The notes: a model not told the origin generated them from the letters alone. Shown: positions 23,351-35,279, counted from the stretch's first letter. The stretch: DNA of 64,000 bases from Panulirus ornatus (GCF_036320965.1 NC_092238.1:23825903-23889902), one strand, 5' to 3'. A program made the numbers and translations.

Positions 23351-24195
23351 GTAATATTTTGATTTCCATTTTGTATAAAATAATTATCGTATTTACTTTT
23401 TCTTTATGCTTTAACTGGAACCAATTGCAAACTTTCACAAGACTCCTCAAAATGATGTTGCAGAAAAATTATTGGAAGTCAGTATCAGTTTTAGGTCAAG
23501 GAAATATTTGCTTGTTAGGAAATCCAATGCCCAAATATCTTTTAACCATCCACAAGCCATACACTATTTCAAGAGGTCAGTATATTGGGAGATAATTTCA
23601 TTGTATTAAGGCTTAGTGATATATAGTGAAAAGAGAGAAAATAAGAAAAAAGAAAAGACCACCTTATTACTGAATGGCAATTATTAGACTCTATCACCGA
23701 ACTTCTGGGGAAGTGTATTTTGATCTTTTTTGTACTGTAAGGCAATAAAACCACTGTATTAGACATTTTGGGGTAACAATAAGATTAGCAATATTGAATG
23801 AACCATACAAGGAAGGCTCCTGAAACCAGAACAGGTTAGATAGACTTCACTAGGATAAGCCTGCTTCTGTAACTCTTAAAGTTCCACTAAGTTATCCTTC
23901 CTTTCCAACCCTCAAAACTTGTGTTTTTCAAGTTGTTCAAAAAATTTATTGTAACCTTACAGCTTCAAAAGATATTCATGTAACAATGAAAAAATCTCTG
24001 CAAATGTCTTTTTGTCAGTTAATTTTGGGGTAATTTTGTGTAGAATTTTCAGCACAATGCACTAAAGCATAAGATATGAGTATTGAGTTACTACTGCAAG
24101 TTTTATTATAAGGATTTATGATAATGATTACTGATCGTATCATTATATTTTATCATATAGCAAATATTTTTTTTTTATGATTAGTGTCATTCATT
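23351..24195. other. CPSF2 intron, nothing recognised
   Basis: AT-rich sequence without recognisable element or ORF support. A possible polyadenylation-like AATAAA occurs near 23742, without other support. Confidence 0.5.
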
Positions 24196-27100
24196 GATTA
24201 GTTTTTCATGACAGCAAAACTATAGCAATGTAAATGGGATGACTGGTGAAAGTAAGAGGAGGGAGCTTGTGGAGAAATTTAATAATTATAGTTTGGATGT
24301 GCTGGGGATTGGGGAAACCCATATCCTTAGTCAGGGTGTATGGAGTGAAAATGGAAATGGTGAATGCAAGTTATAGGAGGGCAAGGAAGGAGTGGTATGG
24401 ACAGGAATGAATGAAGATTATCAGGGAAGAAGGAAAGGAGGATGTGCAATTGTGCTATCACCAAGAGTATGTGAGGGTGTTACAGAGCATGAATGGAATG
24501 GACTAAGCTAAGAATAGTGTGAGTGAAAGGAATGATTGGAATTGTGAAGTATGCATAGGTATGTGTATATGCGCCAGTGAATATGAAGTCTATGCAAGGT
24601 AAAGATGAAATGAGCATTTCTGAAAAAAATTTGAATGAAAGTTTAAATGGTCTTGAGAAGGAGAGAAAGGTGGTTTTATTGGGTGATGTGGATGCAGAGG
24701 TGGGATTTGATAAAATTGGCAAAATAGTGGGTAATTGGGGAGTGCCTGGAGTAAATGAGAACAGAAGTTACCTTGTGGATGTCTGTAATAAGAGGGGTTT
24801 ACTCCTTTTCAGCACAAGGTGATCCTCAGGTATATATGGATGAGAAAGGATGGAAGAGAAGAGCAAAGTAAAAGGATTTGATGGAAAATGTGGCAGTGGA
24901 TGAAATATTGAGAAAGGCTGGGCTGGATGCTAGAGTTTTGACAGGATTCTTTAGAGACTTTGATAATTTTATACTTCTTGTGGGGTTGAGGATCAGGGAG
25001 AAGTGGAGATATGGTGTAAGGAACAATGGAGATGTAACAGTGTTGGCAAGCAAGAAGATGATTAAAAAAGAATGTAGGGAGGAATATGAAAGGGGGACGA
25101 CTGAAAGGTTTGATGGAAGTGCAGTTGACTTAGGGATCCAGTCATGTGTGAACAAGGTGTTTAGAATGTATAGAGAGAGACTGTCAAAGGTTGTAGAATT
25201 GGCAGTTGCATACAAGATCATCAGTTATGGAAATAAAAAGGGGAAATGCATGGTACATGGATGAGATTAGAAATGCTGTTGAAGAAAAGAAAAAGGTGTG
25301 GGGAAGATTGCTAAAAAAGACTGTACCAGTGGAAGTTCAACAAAGGAGGAGGGAAGAATATAAGATGTATAAGCAGAATGTTAAGAAGCTGATAGAGAAA
25401 AGCAAAGAAAGAGGAAGCTGATGGAGAAAAGCAAAGAAAGAGTAGATGAAGATTTTGGAAGAAAGTTGAGTAAAAAGTTTAGGGAAAAAAAGAAACTGTA
25501 CAAGAAGGGGGTGAAAAAGAAAGAGGTGGATGTAAGAGTGGCATTATTAATGTGAGACATAAAGAAGGGGAGTTGCTTAATCAAAAGGAGGAGGTGATAG
25601 GAAGATGGAAAGATTATTTTGAAGAACTGATGAATGTGGGAGAAGATGAGGTAGCCATTATTACATGTAGGGGTAAGATGGATGGAAGGAAGAGGATACA
25701 AGTGCAAGGGCCTATAGCAAGAAGGGAGGTAAAAAGGGTGATAATGAGGCTGAGGGTAGGAAAGGCACCTTGAGTGGATGGGATTACAGCTGAAATGTTG
25801 AAGTATGATTGAGAAAGTGCGGCAAAGTGTGTGAATTTGACGTGTAATTTAGCAGGGAAACAAAAGGATATGCCTGAGGATTGGGTGAAAACTATTATTG
25901 TTCTTTCATTCAAAGGAAAAGGTCCTAAGGATTTATGTAGCAGCTAGAGGGTGATAAGTCTGTCAAGTATATCAGGAAAAGTGTATTTACGAGTGCTGAT
26001 TGATAGAGTGATGGAAGTAACTGAGGACAGATTAAGTAGGACCTAGGGGATTTTAGGTAAGTTAGTGGGTGTGGATCAGATTTATGTGGTAAAAGTGGCT
26101 GTGGAAGGGTATCTAGCAAAAGGTAAGAAGTTGTATACAGCTTTTATGGATTTGGAGAAAATGTATTACAAAGTCAAGTAGAATGCTTTATGGAATAATA
26201 CATGGGATAGGGGAACACTGTTAGATCATGTGAAAGCCTTCTACAGAGTAGCAAATGCATGTGTTAAGAGTGGATTTAGGTTTTAGCAAAAGTTTCAGTA
26301 TACATGTGAGAATGAGGCAGGGCTGCATGATATCTCCTTGGCTTTTTTAACATATGTATGGATGGAGTGATAAAAGAGGTGAAAGCATAATTTGTGAGAG
26401 GGGATGCAGGGATGAAGTGTGGCAGTGACATACGGTGGCTAGTGACAGACATGTTTGTTGATGATACTCTGTTGTTTGCTGAGAGTGGACGAGGAGTTGT
26501 AGAAGGTTGTAAGTGTGTTTTATGATGTGTGTGAACTTAGATGATTGAAGGTAAATGTGATAAAAAGTAAAGTATTGGTGTTTGAAAGGAGGCAGAGTGA
26601 AAGTATAGATTTTGCTTATCCTTATGGAGTGAAAGAAGAAAGTGTACTAAACTGTGTTTTGGGTATGGAGGGGAGAAAGACTAGAAGAGGGGAAAGAATT
26701 CAAGTATTTAGGAGCCAGATTGAGGAAGTTTGGTGATATGGAAGGAGAGATAAGGGGGAGAGCAGTACAGGGTAGAAGAGTCACCTGCTAGAGGGTAAAG
26801 GTGTAAGTATGGAAATGAAGAATGGATTAAGGGACAGCATAGTCCTTCCAACCCTGAACTGTGCAGCTGAAGCATTGACATATAATGAGTTACAGATGTC
26901 AAGAATCCAGGCTGTGGAAATGAGCTATTTTAGAGCATGTGACATGAATAGATGGAATGAAGGAAGAAATGAGGGGGATGTATGAAACATGTGGTATGGC
27001 AGAGAAAGCAAAGGGAATGAATTGTGGAGTGGTAGAGTAAGTGAAATATGATATGGAGGTGATTTGGGAATGTGGAAAGAATGCAAGAATGTATTATGAT

Positions 27101-27325
27101 ACAAAGGTGTTAGTGTGAGAGGAAGACCACCTGTGACATGGGGAAATAGAGTGAAAGAGTACTGGAGGGAGAAAAATGGTGGAAGAATGAGTGGAATGGT
27201 GTATGCGAGGGAGGCATGTAAGGACAGGGATAAGTGGAGACTCCTTTGCCATGGCCATACCCTTGATGGAAATTTATGGAGGAAATTGGCATCAGAGATA
27301 TAAGTAGACAAATAGATGGCAAAAC
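24196..27325 (+). mobile_element. LINE-2: divergent near-full-length APE LINE
   Basis: One decayed ORF across 3.1 kb with domain order EN then RT. EN: LDVLGIGETHILSQGVW near 24295 and RKVVLLGDVDAEVGF near 24666. A basic linker occupies 24880-25550. RT: KGKGPKDLCSS near 25915, VISLSSISGKVYLRVLIDRV near 25950, motif A as YTAFMDLEKMYYK near 26135, the FxDD region near 26455-26475, and a C-terminal RGRPPVTWGNRVKEYW at 27118. The frame ends WRKLASEI-stop at 27301. Protein similarity to RTE-1 is low, so it is a different family. A GTAGACAAATAGATGG tail follows the stop, so there is almost no 3'UTR. Confidence 0.85.
24577..26736 (+). pseudogene. LINE-2 EN-RT polyprotein, disrupted
   Basis: The longest open pieces of the LINE-2 ORF are 24577-24822 (EN core), 24878-25264 and 25206-25421 (linker), 25552-25773 (RT N-terminus with GRWKDYFEELMNVG) and 26545-26736 (after the catalytic box). 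They lie in several frames and are separated by stops, so the gene is dead. A 28-bp block around 25391-25440 (AGAAAAGCAAAGAAAGAG twice) is a local tandem duplication within the linker. Confidence 0.8.
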
Positions 27326-27444
27326 TGTAAAAGTTTGTGAAATTACTAGCCACACCATTCATATGCAGTAATGCTAAGGTAAAGCTACAAACCTTTTCCT
27401 GCCTTATCTTGGTCAACTTTTGATGATGTAAGAGTCATTATTCT

Positions 27445-27790
27445 TAAAATCACTCTCTACATGATTCAAAGACTACTGATAATCATTAACAAATAGTTCA
27501 GAGTCATCTACACTACTGATAATCATTAACAAACAATTCAGGGTCATATACTGCCAGGTCCCCGAAATCTAGCTAAAAGCCTCTCAGTTTTCTTCCTAGA
27601 AAACTCATGCAAATGTGCTCTCACTGCATAGCTGGAGGATGACTGATTGTGGGAAGGAATTGTTTTACGCTTCCACCTCACCCACCACTCAGGCTAAATC
27701 CATGGCCTTGGAAATGAGGCATCAAACTTGATGAATAGATGTCCATTTAGAGGCCTTGTCCAGCTGACATAGGTATCTGCCTGGTGTTAA
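27445..27790. repeat. Repeat X copy 1
   Basis: Matches 34117-34400 in the same orientation: AATCACTCTCTACATGAT, TCTAGCTAAAAG, TTCATGCAAATGTG-like and CACCTCACCCACCACTCAGG blocks recur in order. It contains a private 37-bp tandem duplication (ACTACTGATAATCATTAAC at 27474 and 27511). Class unknown; no ORF. Confidence 0.65.
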
Positions 27791-27989
27791 GGGGTTAAGT
27801 TCCAGGTCAGCCTATCCCAATACATCTTCAGGAAATTTAAACATGTGAGTAGATAGGAAGATGAAAAGGGTTAATGAGGAAGTGAAGGAAGACTTTGGTA
27901 ATGAGTTTGAGGGTTTCCAAAGATGATGATGATACCTTATTATGATTAATGTAAACAAGTTTCTTTGAATATTCTACCTGGGGCCAGGT

Positions 27990-28597
27990 AGAATAGGCAG
28001 CCAACAATTAAGAAGGTTTATTACCAGTAGTAACTGCATGGGTATCAGAAGGGTTAGTGATAGCTGCACAGTGAGCCAGCACTTTTATTGGTTATCAAGT
28101 TGCACACCTCTGACTCAAGTAGCAGTCTTTTCTTTCTGCCACACCTTCACATGTGCTGCTGGCATTCTGTCCACAAACATACAATGTATCTCATCATGTC
28201 ACACACAGCAGTTGATAACACTTAACTCACACAGCTCATTCTTTGTAATTCTACATTTTCCTGAGGTGAGTGCTATGTGCTGGCCCTGCCTTTCAGCAAA
28301 ATGGTAGGAGCTACAAATAAACGTAATAGGTAGGAACTTATAGGCAGGACTGTTAGGTAGACCCTTAGGTAGAAAGGTAGAGGTAGAAACATAAGGTAGA
28401 AGTAGTCGTTAAGAACATTAGGTAGGAGCCTCTGCAATCACTGTGCTAGACTGGCCCTCTGAGAGGGCCAGTGGCCTTTTGAGGGTGAGGCACAAAAAGT
28501 TAAGAAGTGGCTGTGGAGTTCACTTGTTATGGAGACTATTGCCATGGCCACCCCATTGAGGAAGTTCCTGAAGGGAACAGGCATCAGAGATATAAAT
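27990..28597 (+). mobile_element. SINE-G copy (near full length)
   Basis: Starts near AGGCAGCCAACAATTAAGAA, contains GGGTATCAGAAGGGTTAGTG, CACACAGCTCATTC, CAAAATGGTAGGAGC and a run of TTAGGTAGAA-like units (28328-28435), then TGGCCTTTTGAGGGTGAGGC. It ends GCCATGGCCACCCC, GGCATCAGAGATATAAATAG. The last 75 bp or so match the 3' end of LINE-2 (27225-27320), including the codons for ASEI-stop. No Pol III promoter boxes could be assigned with confidence, so SINE is a working label. Confidence 0.8.
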
Positions 28598-29127
28598 AGA
28601 TATGGTGTGAGGTGGTTTAAGTAAGGACTGGAAGGGTAAGAGAGATGTGTGGAAATAAAAAGAGTGTGGTTGAGAGAGCAGAAGAGGGTGTGTTGAAATG
28701 GTTTGGACATATGGACAGAACGAGTGAGGAAAGATTGACAAAGAGGATATGTGTCAGAGGTGGAGGGAACAAGAAGTGGTAGACTAAATTGGAGGTGGAA
28801 GGATGGAGTGAAAAAGCTTTTGAGTGATTGGAGCCTAAACACACAGGAGGGTGAGGGGTGGGCAAGAAATAGAGTGAATTGGAATGATGTGGTATATCAG
28901 GGTCAATATGCTGTCAATGGACTGAACCAGAGCGTGTAAAACGTCTGGGGTAAACCATGGAAGGGCCTGTGGGGCCTGGATGTAGATAGGGAGCTATGGT
29001 TTTGATGCATTACACATGACAGCTAGAGACTGAGGGTGAATGAATGTGGCCTTTTTTTTGTTTTCCTGGCACAGCCTCACTGAAGCAGGGAGTAGCTATG
29101 CTATTTTCCGTGGGATGGAGTAGTGCC
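28598..29127 (+). mobile_element. RTE-1 3' fragment (long-3'UTR type)
   Basis: Begins abruptly after SINE-G with GTGTGAGGTGGTTTAAGTAA and covers the ORF C-terminus: MCGNKKSVVERAEEGVLKWF at 28644, an altered ERLTKRICV, and the Ser variant (LLSDWS). It then enters the long 3'UTR (GGCCTGGATGTAGATAGGGA, GTGGCC at 29047) up to an RTE-N insertion. Confidence 0.85.
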
Positions 29128-29424
29128 AGAAGTGGATGAAGGGGATAGGGGAGAAAGAATACTTCCCACGTATTCCCCGCGTGTCATAGAAGGCAACTAA
29201 AGGGGGCGGGAGTGGGAGGCTAGAAACCGTCCTCTCCTTGAATTTTGATTTCTAAAAAGTATATGTTGATATGTATATGTATATAATCGTGTATGGGCAT
29301 TTATGTATATATATGTGTATATGAATGGATGGGCCATTCTTCATCTTGTTTCCTGGCAATACCTCGCTGATGTGGGAAACGGTGATCTAGTATAGAGTGA
29401 ATAAATGATAAGATAGATAGATAG
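29128..29424 (+). mobile_element. RTE-N variant: leader joined to (GT/AT)-rich tail
   Basis: Starts GGGGATAGGGGAGAAAGAAT, continues ACTTCCCACGTATTCCCCGC and GGGAGGCTAGAAACC, then passes into ATATGTATATG-type repeats and the tail GGGCCATTCTTCATC, TTTCCTGGCAATACC, TCGCTGATGTGGGAAACGG. (GATA)n closes it at 29409-29424. It differs from the 35280 copy at the junction between leader and tail, so at least two junction types exist. Confidence 0.75.
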
Positions 29425-30099
29425 CAGGAAAGGACTAACAAAAACTAGAACATGATATTAGTGTGGGTTCAGCAGAGGTAGTTGAACTGGGTAAATAGGC
29501 AAAATGAAATATTTTGTGGGGCCATTAGGGGGCAGTGAATGTTGTCAGAGACTGAATAATTGAGGAAGCATATGGTGGAATGGCTGAAAACATTAAAAGG
29601 GCAACAGTGTTCAGGACAGCTGTGCAATGATGAAAATACCGAGTTGAGTTTAGGTAAGAAAAGAGGAGGACATTGTGAGACTGCTGAAGACAATAGAAAG
29701 GTATCTGTGAAGATAAGAAAGCCACATAGAGGGAGGTACTTAAGCATAAGTTTTGTAAATCTTTGTGCTAGAAGACCACCTACCAAACATGAAGGAAAGA
29801 GTGACTAAGTAATGGCTAAAGGCCTAGGAATTACATCAGGCAATAGATATAAGTAAAGCAAGAGGAGAAATGAAATAAGTTAAGAGTTAGGAGATGCAGA
29901 CAAGAAATCAGGGATGAGCCACTTCAGATAACATTTGATTTGTAGATGTATAACCAAGAGATACTTGAACTGGCAAATAAAACTGCCAATAAATGGGGTT
30001 TTCAAAGAAGTTTTGTCAAGAATGACAGACCAAGGAAGAGAGAAATAGCCAAAAAGCAAAAAACCAAGTTGCTTGCAGGGCACTGAGGAGAGCAAAATT
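29425..30099. other. CPSF2 intron, nothing recognised
   Basis: Purine-rich plus strand with a weak 82-codon ORF (29560-29808) that I do not recognise and consider chance. The sequence could include a very old LINE linker but I cannot align it. Confidence 0.4.
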
Positions 30100-31925
30100 T
30101 TTTCAGCATTTTCTAGCAATGAAAGAAACCTCTTAAGACTATTAATGAAAAGGCAAATGGGCAAGTGATAACAGGGAGTGATGAGGTGAGGGAGTGAGTA
30201 CTTTGAAGGATTGTTGAATGTGTTTGATGATAGAGTAGCAGGTGAAGGGTGATTTGGTCAGGAAGGTATGAGAAGTGAGAATTATGGTAAGTGATTTGGT
30301 TAAGAGAGAAGAGGTGATGAAAGCCTTGCATAAGATGAAATGTGGCCAGGTAGCTGGGATGGATTGTATTGCAGTTGAATTTCTTAAGAAAAGGGGTGAC
30401 TATGTTATTGATTTGCTAGTTTGGATATTTATTGTATATATGGATCATGGTGAGGTGCCTGAGGATTAGTGGAATGCATGTATAGCATTATTATATAAAG
30501 GCAAGGGGGACAAAAGTGAGTATTCAAATTATAGCGTGATGAGTATTTTGAGAGTAGCTGGTAATTTTTTTGGAGGTGTGATGATAGAGAGGGTAGTGGC
30601 ATGCACAGAGCATCAGATTAAGGGGAATCAATATGTTTTCAGAAATAGTAGAGGATGTATAGATCAGGCATTCACTCTGAAAAAAGTGTGTCACAAATGC
30701 TTATAGAAACAAGGATACGTATGTGGCATTTATGGATCTAGAGAAAGAATGTGACAGGGTCGATAGCGATGCTTTATGGAAGATAATACAGTTATTTGGT
30801 TTGGGAGGAAAGCTATTAGAAGCAGTGAGAAGTTTTTATCATGAGAGTAAGGTATAGTTGTGAATGAGTGGAGAGGAGGATGAGTGATCTTAGGTTAAGA
30901 TTGATCTGTGGCAGGGGGCTTGTGATGTCACTGTAGTTGTTCAATTTGTTTATGGTTGTGATGGTGTGAGAAGGAAATGCAAGGGTCATGGAAATATAGG
31001 CAGGTATGCAGTCTGTATGGGGTAAGGGGGGCCTGGGAAGTTAGTTGTTGTTTGGTGATGACATGGTGTTAGTGGCAGATTTGTATGAGAAGATTGCAGA
31101 AGTAGGTGTCTCAAGTTTGGAAGAGGGTTTGAAAGGAGGAAATTGAGAGTAAATGTGAATGAAATTAAGTTTATTAGCTTTAGCAGTGCAAAGAGACTGG
31201 TTATTAGGAGGTATAAGTCTGAATGGAGAAAACTAGAAGTAAGGGGGTGATATAGATACCTGGAAGTAGACATGGCAATGAAGGAAATCATGGAAGAATG
31301 TGTGGAAAGAGAGGTCACTGGGAAGGCATAAATGTGTATGTTTGAGGATATAGTAGTCCCAGTAATGTTGTATGGATGTGAGACTTGTTCTGTTGATGAG
31401 AATGTTTGGAGGAGAGTGGGCCCATTGGAAATGAAATGTTTGAGGACAATATAGGGTGTGAGGAGGTTTGATCAAGTAACTAATCTTAGGGTAAGAGAGA
31501 GGTGTGTTAATAAGAGTATGGTTAAGAGAGCTGTAGGGCGAACTGGTGTGGACATATCAAGAGAATGAGGGAGGAGAGGTTGACAAAGAGAATATATGTG
31601 TTAGAAGTAGAGAGGAGAAGGGGAGACCAAATTAGAGATGGAAGGATGGGATGAAGCAGATTTTAAATGTTCGGGGCCTGAACATGCAAGAGAGTGAAAG
31701 GCGTGCATAAGACAGGTTGAATTGGAGCACTGTGATAGACAAGGATCGATGTTCTGTTGGTGGACTGAATCAAGGCATATGAAGCAGCCAGGGGATACTA
31801 TGGAAAGTCCTAGGGGTTTGGTTGATTACAAATGACAGCTAAAGAATGGATGTGAGCAAATAAGGCTTTTTCTTCATCTATTCATAGCGCTACCTCACTA
31901 ATGTGGGAAACAGCAAATTTGTATG
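30100..31925 (+). mobile_element. Old RTE-1 relic (linker to 3'UTR)
   Basis: Plus-strand copy: linker SGDVR-like near 30170, DLVKREEVMKALHKMKCGQV near 30295, GMDCIAVEFLKKRGDYVIDL near 30355, motif A degenerate near 30725 (AFMDLEKECDRVDS), FADD region near 31040, C-terminus to about 31740, then 3'UTR and tail (GCGCTACCTCACTAATGTGG) to about 31925. An internal deletion near 31285 removes the VDHRVGEGAK segment. No continuous frame. Confidence 0.82.
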
Positions 31926-32029
31926 AAAGAAAGACAGCTGGTTGATTAAACAAAGGTAGAAAAAGTTGATATATTAATTGGTATGGGGAATCATTCCCAA
32001 AATGTATATCATTAGGTATGGACAGCCAT

Positions 32030-32310
32030 TTGTGGGTCAGATCTTGTATTCCTGATTGTCTTTCCTCTTTTAGCACACAAATTGACAAGTTTTCCATGTT
32101 CTCAATTACACAAAGTACCCATCTCCCATGGTTATACTCTCAGTTGCTACATCACCCACCCTTACACTGAGAGCCTTTAAAACCAAGATTTAGACCCATG
32201 CATCAGAGTTACCAAAGCAAAGCACTGACAACTTCTGCCAAAATACAGTCCATTTATCTTTAATGCTTTCAGTATTAGATACATAAGCACCAACAATCCT
32301 CCTCCTCTTC
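32030..32310 (-). mobile_element. Old RTE-1 endonuclease fragment
   Basis: Colinear with the minus-strand EN region of the 58.8-62.7 kb copy: plus-strand CCTCTTTTAGCACACAAATT corresponds to CCTTTTTCAGCACATAAATC, followed by equivalents of the ATCACCCA and CACCAACAAT blocks in the right order. Strongly diverged. Confidence 0.65.
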
Positions 32311-32670
32311 CTCCTCCTCATAGACATGGTAAGTACATGTATACTAAGAGACCATGATAATGTTAACTTAGAACAACAGTCCTCATATTATTAGAAAAAG
32401 TCCAGAACAAGAGGGTGCAACTGGAGGTAGGCAGTATAAGTGTATGAAGAGATGTGAAAAAGTATTTCTATAATGACAAAGTTGTGGACTTGTGGAAAAG
32501 CTAAGCCAACAAGAATTGATGAAAGAATTATAGTGTATGACAAGAAAGCTTGTCAGAACTAAAACCTCAAAAGTGTAAAGCTTGCACCACATACTCATAG
32601 ATATTAAAGAATAGGTGATAACACACACATGTGATAATTTGGTATTGTTGATTTGTTGTGTCCTTTACAG
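32311..32670. other. CPSF2 intron up to acceptor, nothing recognised
   Basis: AT-rich. The acceptor is TTGTGTCCTTTACAG at its end. Confidence 0.5.
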
Positions 32671-32793
32671 ATTGAATGGATGAGTGAGAAATTAACCAAA
32701 GCCTTTGACTCTCTCCGTACAAACCCCTTCAGCTTCAAGCACCTCAAATTCTGTCATAATCTTACCGATCTTAGTCGTCTTCCTTCCCCTAAG
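32671..32793 (+). CDS. CPSF2: CPSF2 internal exon 3 of 6 seen
   Basis: Exactly 41 codons in phase 0 at both ends: [20 protein letters not shown], then [21 protein letters not shown]. It continues the previous exon (HFAKQM then IEWMSEKL) and matches the human VEWMSDKL...NNPFQFRHLSLCHG region of the beta-CASP domain as I recall it. Acceptor CCTTTACAG and donor GTATGT are both strong. An ORF that runs on past the donor (to 32862) is read-through into intron and not part of the protein. Confidence 0.96.
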
Positions 32794-34116
32794 GTATGTT
32801 CACCCACCTTCCTTTCTCCAGAGATGTTTGTTTGCTGTAAATCTGAATTTGCACCACAGTAACTTTGATAATTAGAAAGATTGTTTTAACTGACAGCTTT
32901 CACAGTTTCAACATCTGCTTAAATATCTATAGAAAAGTTTGATTTTCTCCAGCTGTCTTAATTTTTTTCCATGACATAATATTCTTTCATTCTCAAGGTG
33001 AGGTCCTTTACATAGGGATCTTCAGTGTGCATCACAAAAGGTGGCTTGAAGTCCTCACGTTTTTCATTTTTGATGATGTCGAGCAAATCATCAGCTCTCC
33101 TACCCATACTCCAGATCATTATGAAAACTTTTCCAACTTCTGAATTTCTTTTTCCCCTCAAATGTCACATGTAACAACACAGTTTCATCTCTCCATGGTT
33201 CACTTAACCATACTGTTGATGTCATGTAACTTCTGCTTCACCTGCTAATGCCTCCTCTGAATGAATTATTATGGTACATTAATAATGCAAATTAGGCTTT
33301 CCTGTTGAATTCAATTTTGGGTTTGTGAAAATTACTGCATATCCTCCATGGTGCATCCATCTCTGCAGAGTGTATAACTAGTTTTATTGTCTCTTTATTC
33401 AGTCCATGTTTCAGTTGCCTGTTCCCTAAGGCAGCAATTTAGGTTAAGGAGCCTGATATATCATGCTTGGAAAAATGCTCTTTCCTTTGATTCCAAGAAC
33501 TTTTGTTCTTAGCTGGTATCATGGAATATCTGTTTTTCAAGAGGTTTTATCCATAATTGTGATAACTTTTGTTTCACTACTAAGCCTTTTTAGTTTTAGT
33601 TTTTTGAAAAAAAGTAATTGTTACATCTGTGGGTCTGCCTCTACTCTGCTTTTTTTTTGTATTGATATTATAATTACTTTTAGAAATGACAGGGCCACTT
33701 TGTTTTGTTCTTTTTCCTCTCAAATTCCACTTTGGATGGCTTCACCACTTCTTTACTTCCTGATGCCCATGTTGGTAATTCTGTGCCCATTCCTGTAATC
33801 TTTCATATTATCCAAAAAGCACTTTCTCTGAACTCAGGCAAGGCACATAATCCTTACAGCATTCCTCATATTTTGTAGGAGTGTCATTGAACTTACATCC
33901 TAGAAACCAGAAATTTTCTTTTATCTTGGAATTGTGCATTAGTAGAACCCATCTTCAGAAGGAAGACAGTTTAAATCCTTCCAACTGTCCTGTTGCTTGA
34001 CTGATCTGCAAAGCCTTATAGTCTTATCTCATCTCACTTTTCCTTAAGCTTCTTGAATCTCAGTATCATGACTCTTGTAACCAATATCATTTATGGAATG
34101 TGAGTCAATGTCCATA
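32794..34116. other. CPSF2 intron, mostly unrecognised
   Basis: No window repeat family is recognised. A minus-strand ORF of 67 codons (33161 to 32958) contains SMGRRADDLLDII and KPPFVMHTEDPYVKDLTLRM. It vaguely recalls the capsid-like region of LTR-element Gag proteins (hydrophobic-Met-Gly ... Ala-Asp-Asp/Glu pattern) but has no supporting neighbours, zinc knuckle or protease, so I do not call it. Confidence 0.3.
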
Positions 34117-34400
34117 TAATCACTCTCCACATGATCCAAAAGATGGATCATCATTGTCAGATAATTTAGGATCATCTCCCTGGTCCTCCTACTCTAGCTA
34201 AAAGACACTATTTTCTTCTCTAAAAATTCATGCAAATTTGTTTTCACTGGCATGGCTGGTAGTTGACTGACTGAGAGAAATTTTGGTGCACTGTCACCTC
34301 AGCCACCACACAAGCTCAGTGCCAGGACTTGAAATTGAGTTGTGAAACTCCTTGCAAAAAAATTTCCTTCTAAAGGCATCCCTGATTTTATGTAAACATC
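34117..34400. repeat. Repeat X copy 2
   Basis: Second copy of the repeat at 27445-27790, sharing AATCACTCTCCACATGAT, TCTAGCTAAAAGACAC, ATTCATGCAAATTTG and a CACCTCAGCCACCAC block in the same order. It lacks the 37-bp duplication of copy 1. Confidence 0.65.
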
Positions 34401-34440
34401 CATAAGGAAATAGTGAAGAGTTAACAGTGACTTTCTTTAA

Positions 34441-35274
34441 AAGGTGTCCAAGTTCACTCATATGCTCATGATTCAAGCATTTTATTCCTTTATTTCTTTC
34501 ATATGTAATCTAGCCTCTGTTGTTCATTCTGTTCTCACCAGTTACAAGTGCTTCTGTAAACTCAGTTTTGGGTAGGCTTATCTTGCAAGACAGGCTTAAC
34601 TGTAGGCTTTGAAGATTGAAAAACATTTCTCCACTGCTTACAGAGCCTTAAGAGCTTCCATGTACTCCCCTATTCTTTGAAAAACATTTCTGTACTGTTT
34701 GCAGAGCCTTAAGAGCTTCCATGTACTATCCTATTCTTTCCTTTTTGAAAAACTAGATATTTATTGCAAACTGTAACCAGCTTGAGGCAGATGTTGGTCA
34801 GTGAATGAATGGTGATGGTTTGGAATGTGTTGCCATGTCACCTCTGACCTATGAAATTGTGGGCCTGACAAGATTTAGGCATGAGCGTCTGCTGACCTTA
34901 TACATTTTATAGCGGTCAAAGTGAGTGAATTCTCATGAGTTCACCCCATTTTTTACTTTTTCTGAGGAGTGAAACTTTATTTCCAAATGATGATATTTGG
35001 GTTCTTTCTTCAGTTGAAATGGTTTGAAAACTCTTTGAAATCTTCAATTGTATCTTGCATTCAAAGCCTGTTGTAGATGACATCATTCTGTAACAGAAGG
35101 CTGTGAGACGATAGGTGTATTAGTATCAATAATCATTTGATTATCTGGGGATGCATGATACATTTTCATCTGTGTAACTTTTTATAAAGTAAATATCTTC
35201 ATCACCAGTAGTCCATATGAGAGGAATCCAGGGACACACATCATCTAGTAAATGTAGACGATCTATCTATATAT
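34441..35274. other. CPSF2 intron; 62-bp tandem duplication inside
   Basis: Mostly unrecognised. At 34616-34740 a unit of about 62 bp occurs twice in tandem (GAAAAACATTTCTCCACTGC and GAAAAACATTTCTGTACTGT, each followed by AGAGCCTTAAGAGCTTCC). Confidence 0.6.
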
Positions 35275-35279
35275 CTATC

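Noticed and set aside
32653..32862. Single-exon reading of the 69-codon ORF over the CPSF2 exon
   Set aside because: The donor GTATGT after PSPK and the frame-consistent next exon show the ORF's last 23 codons are intron.
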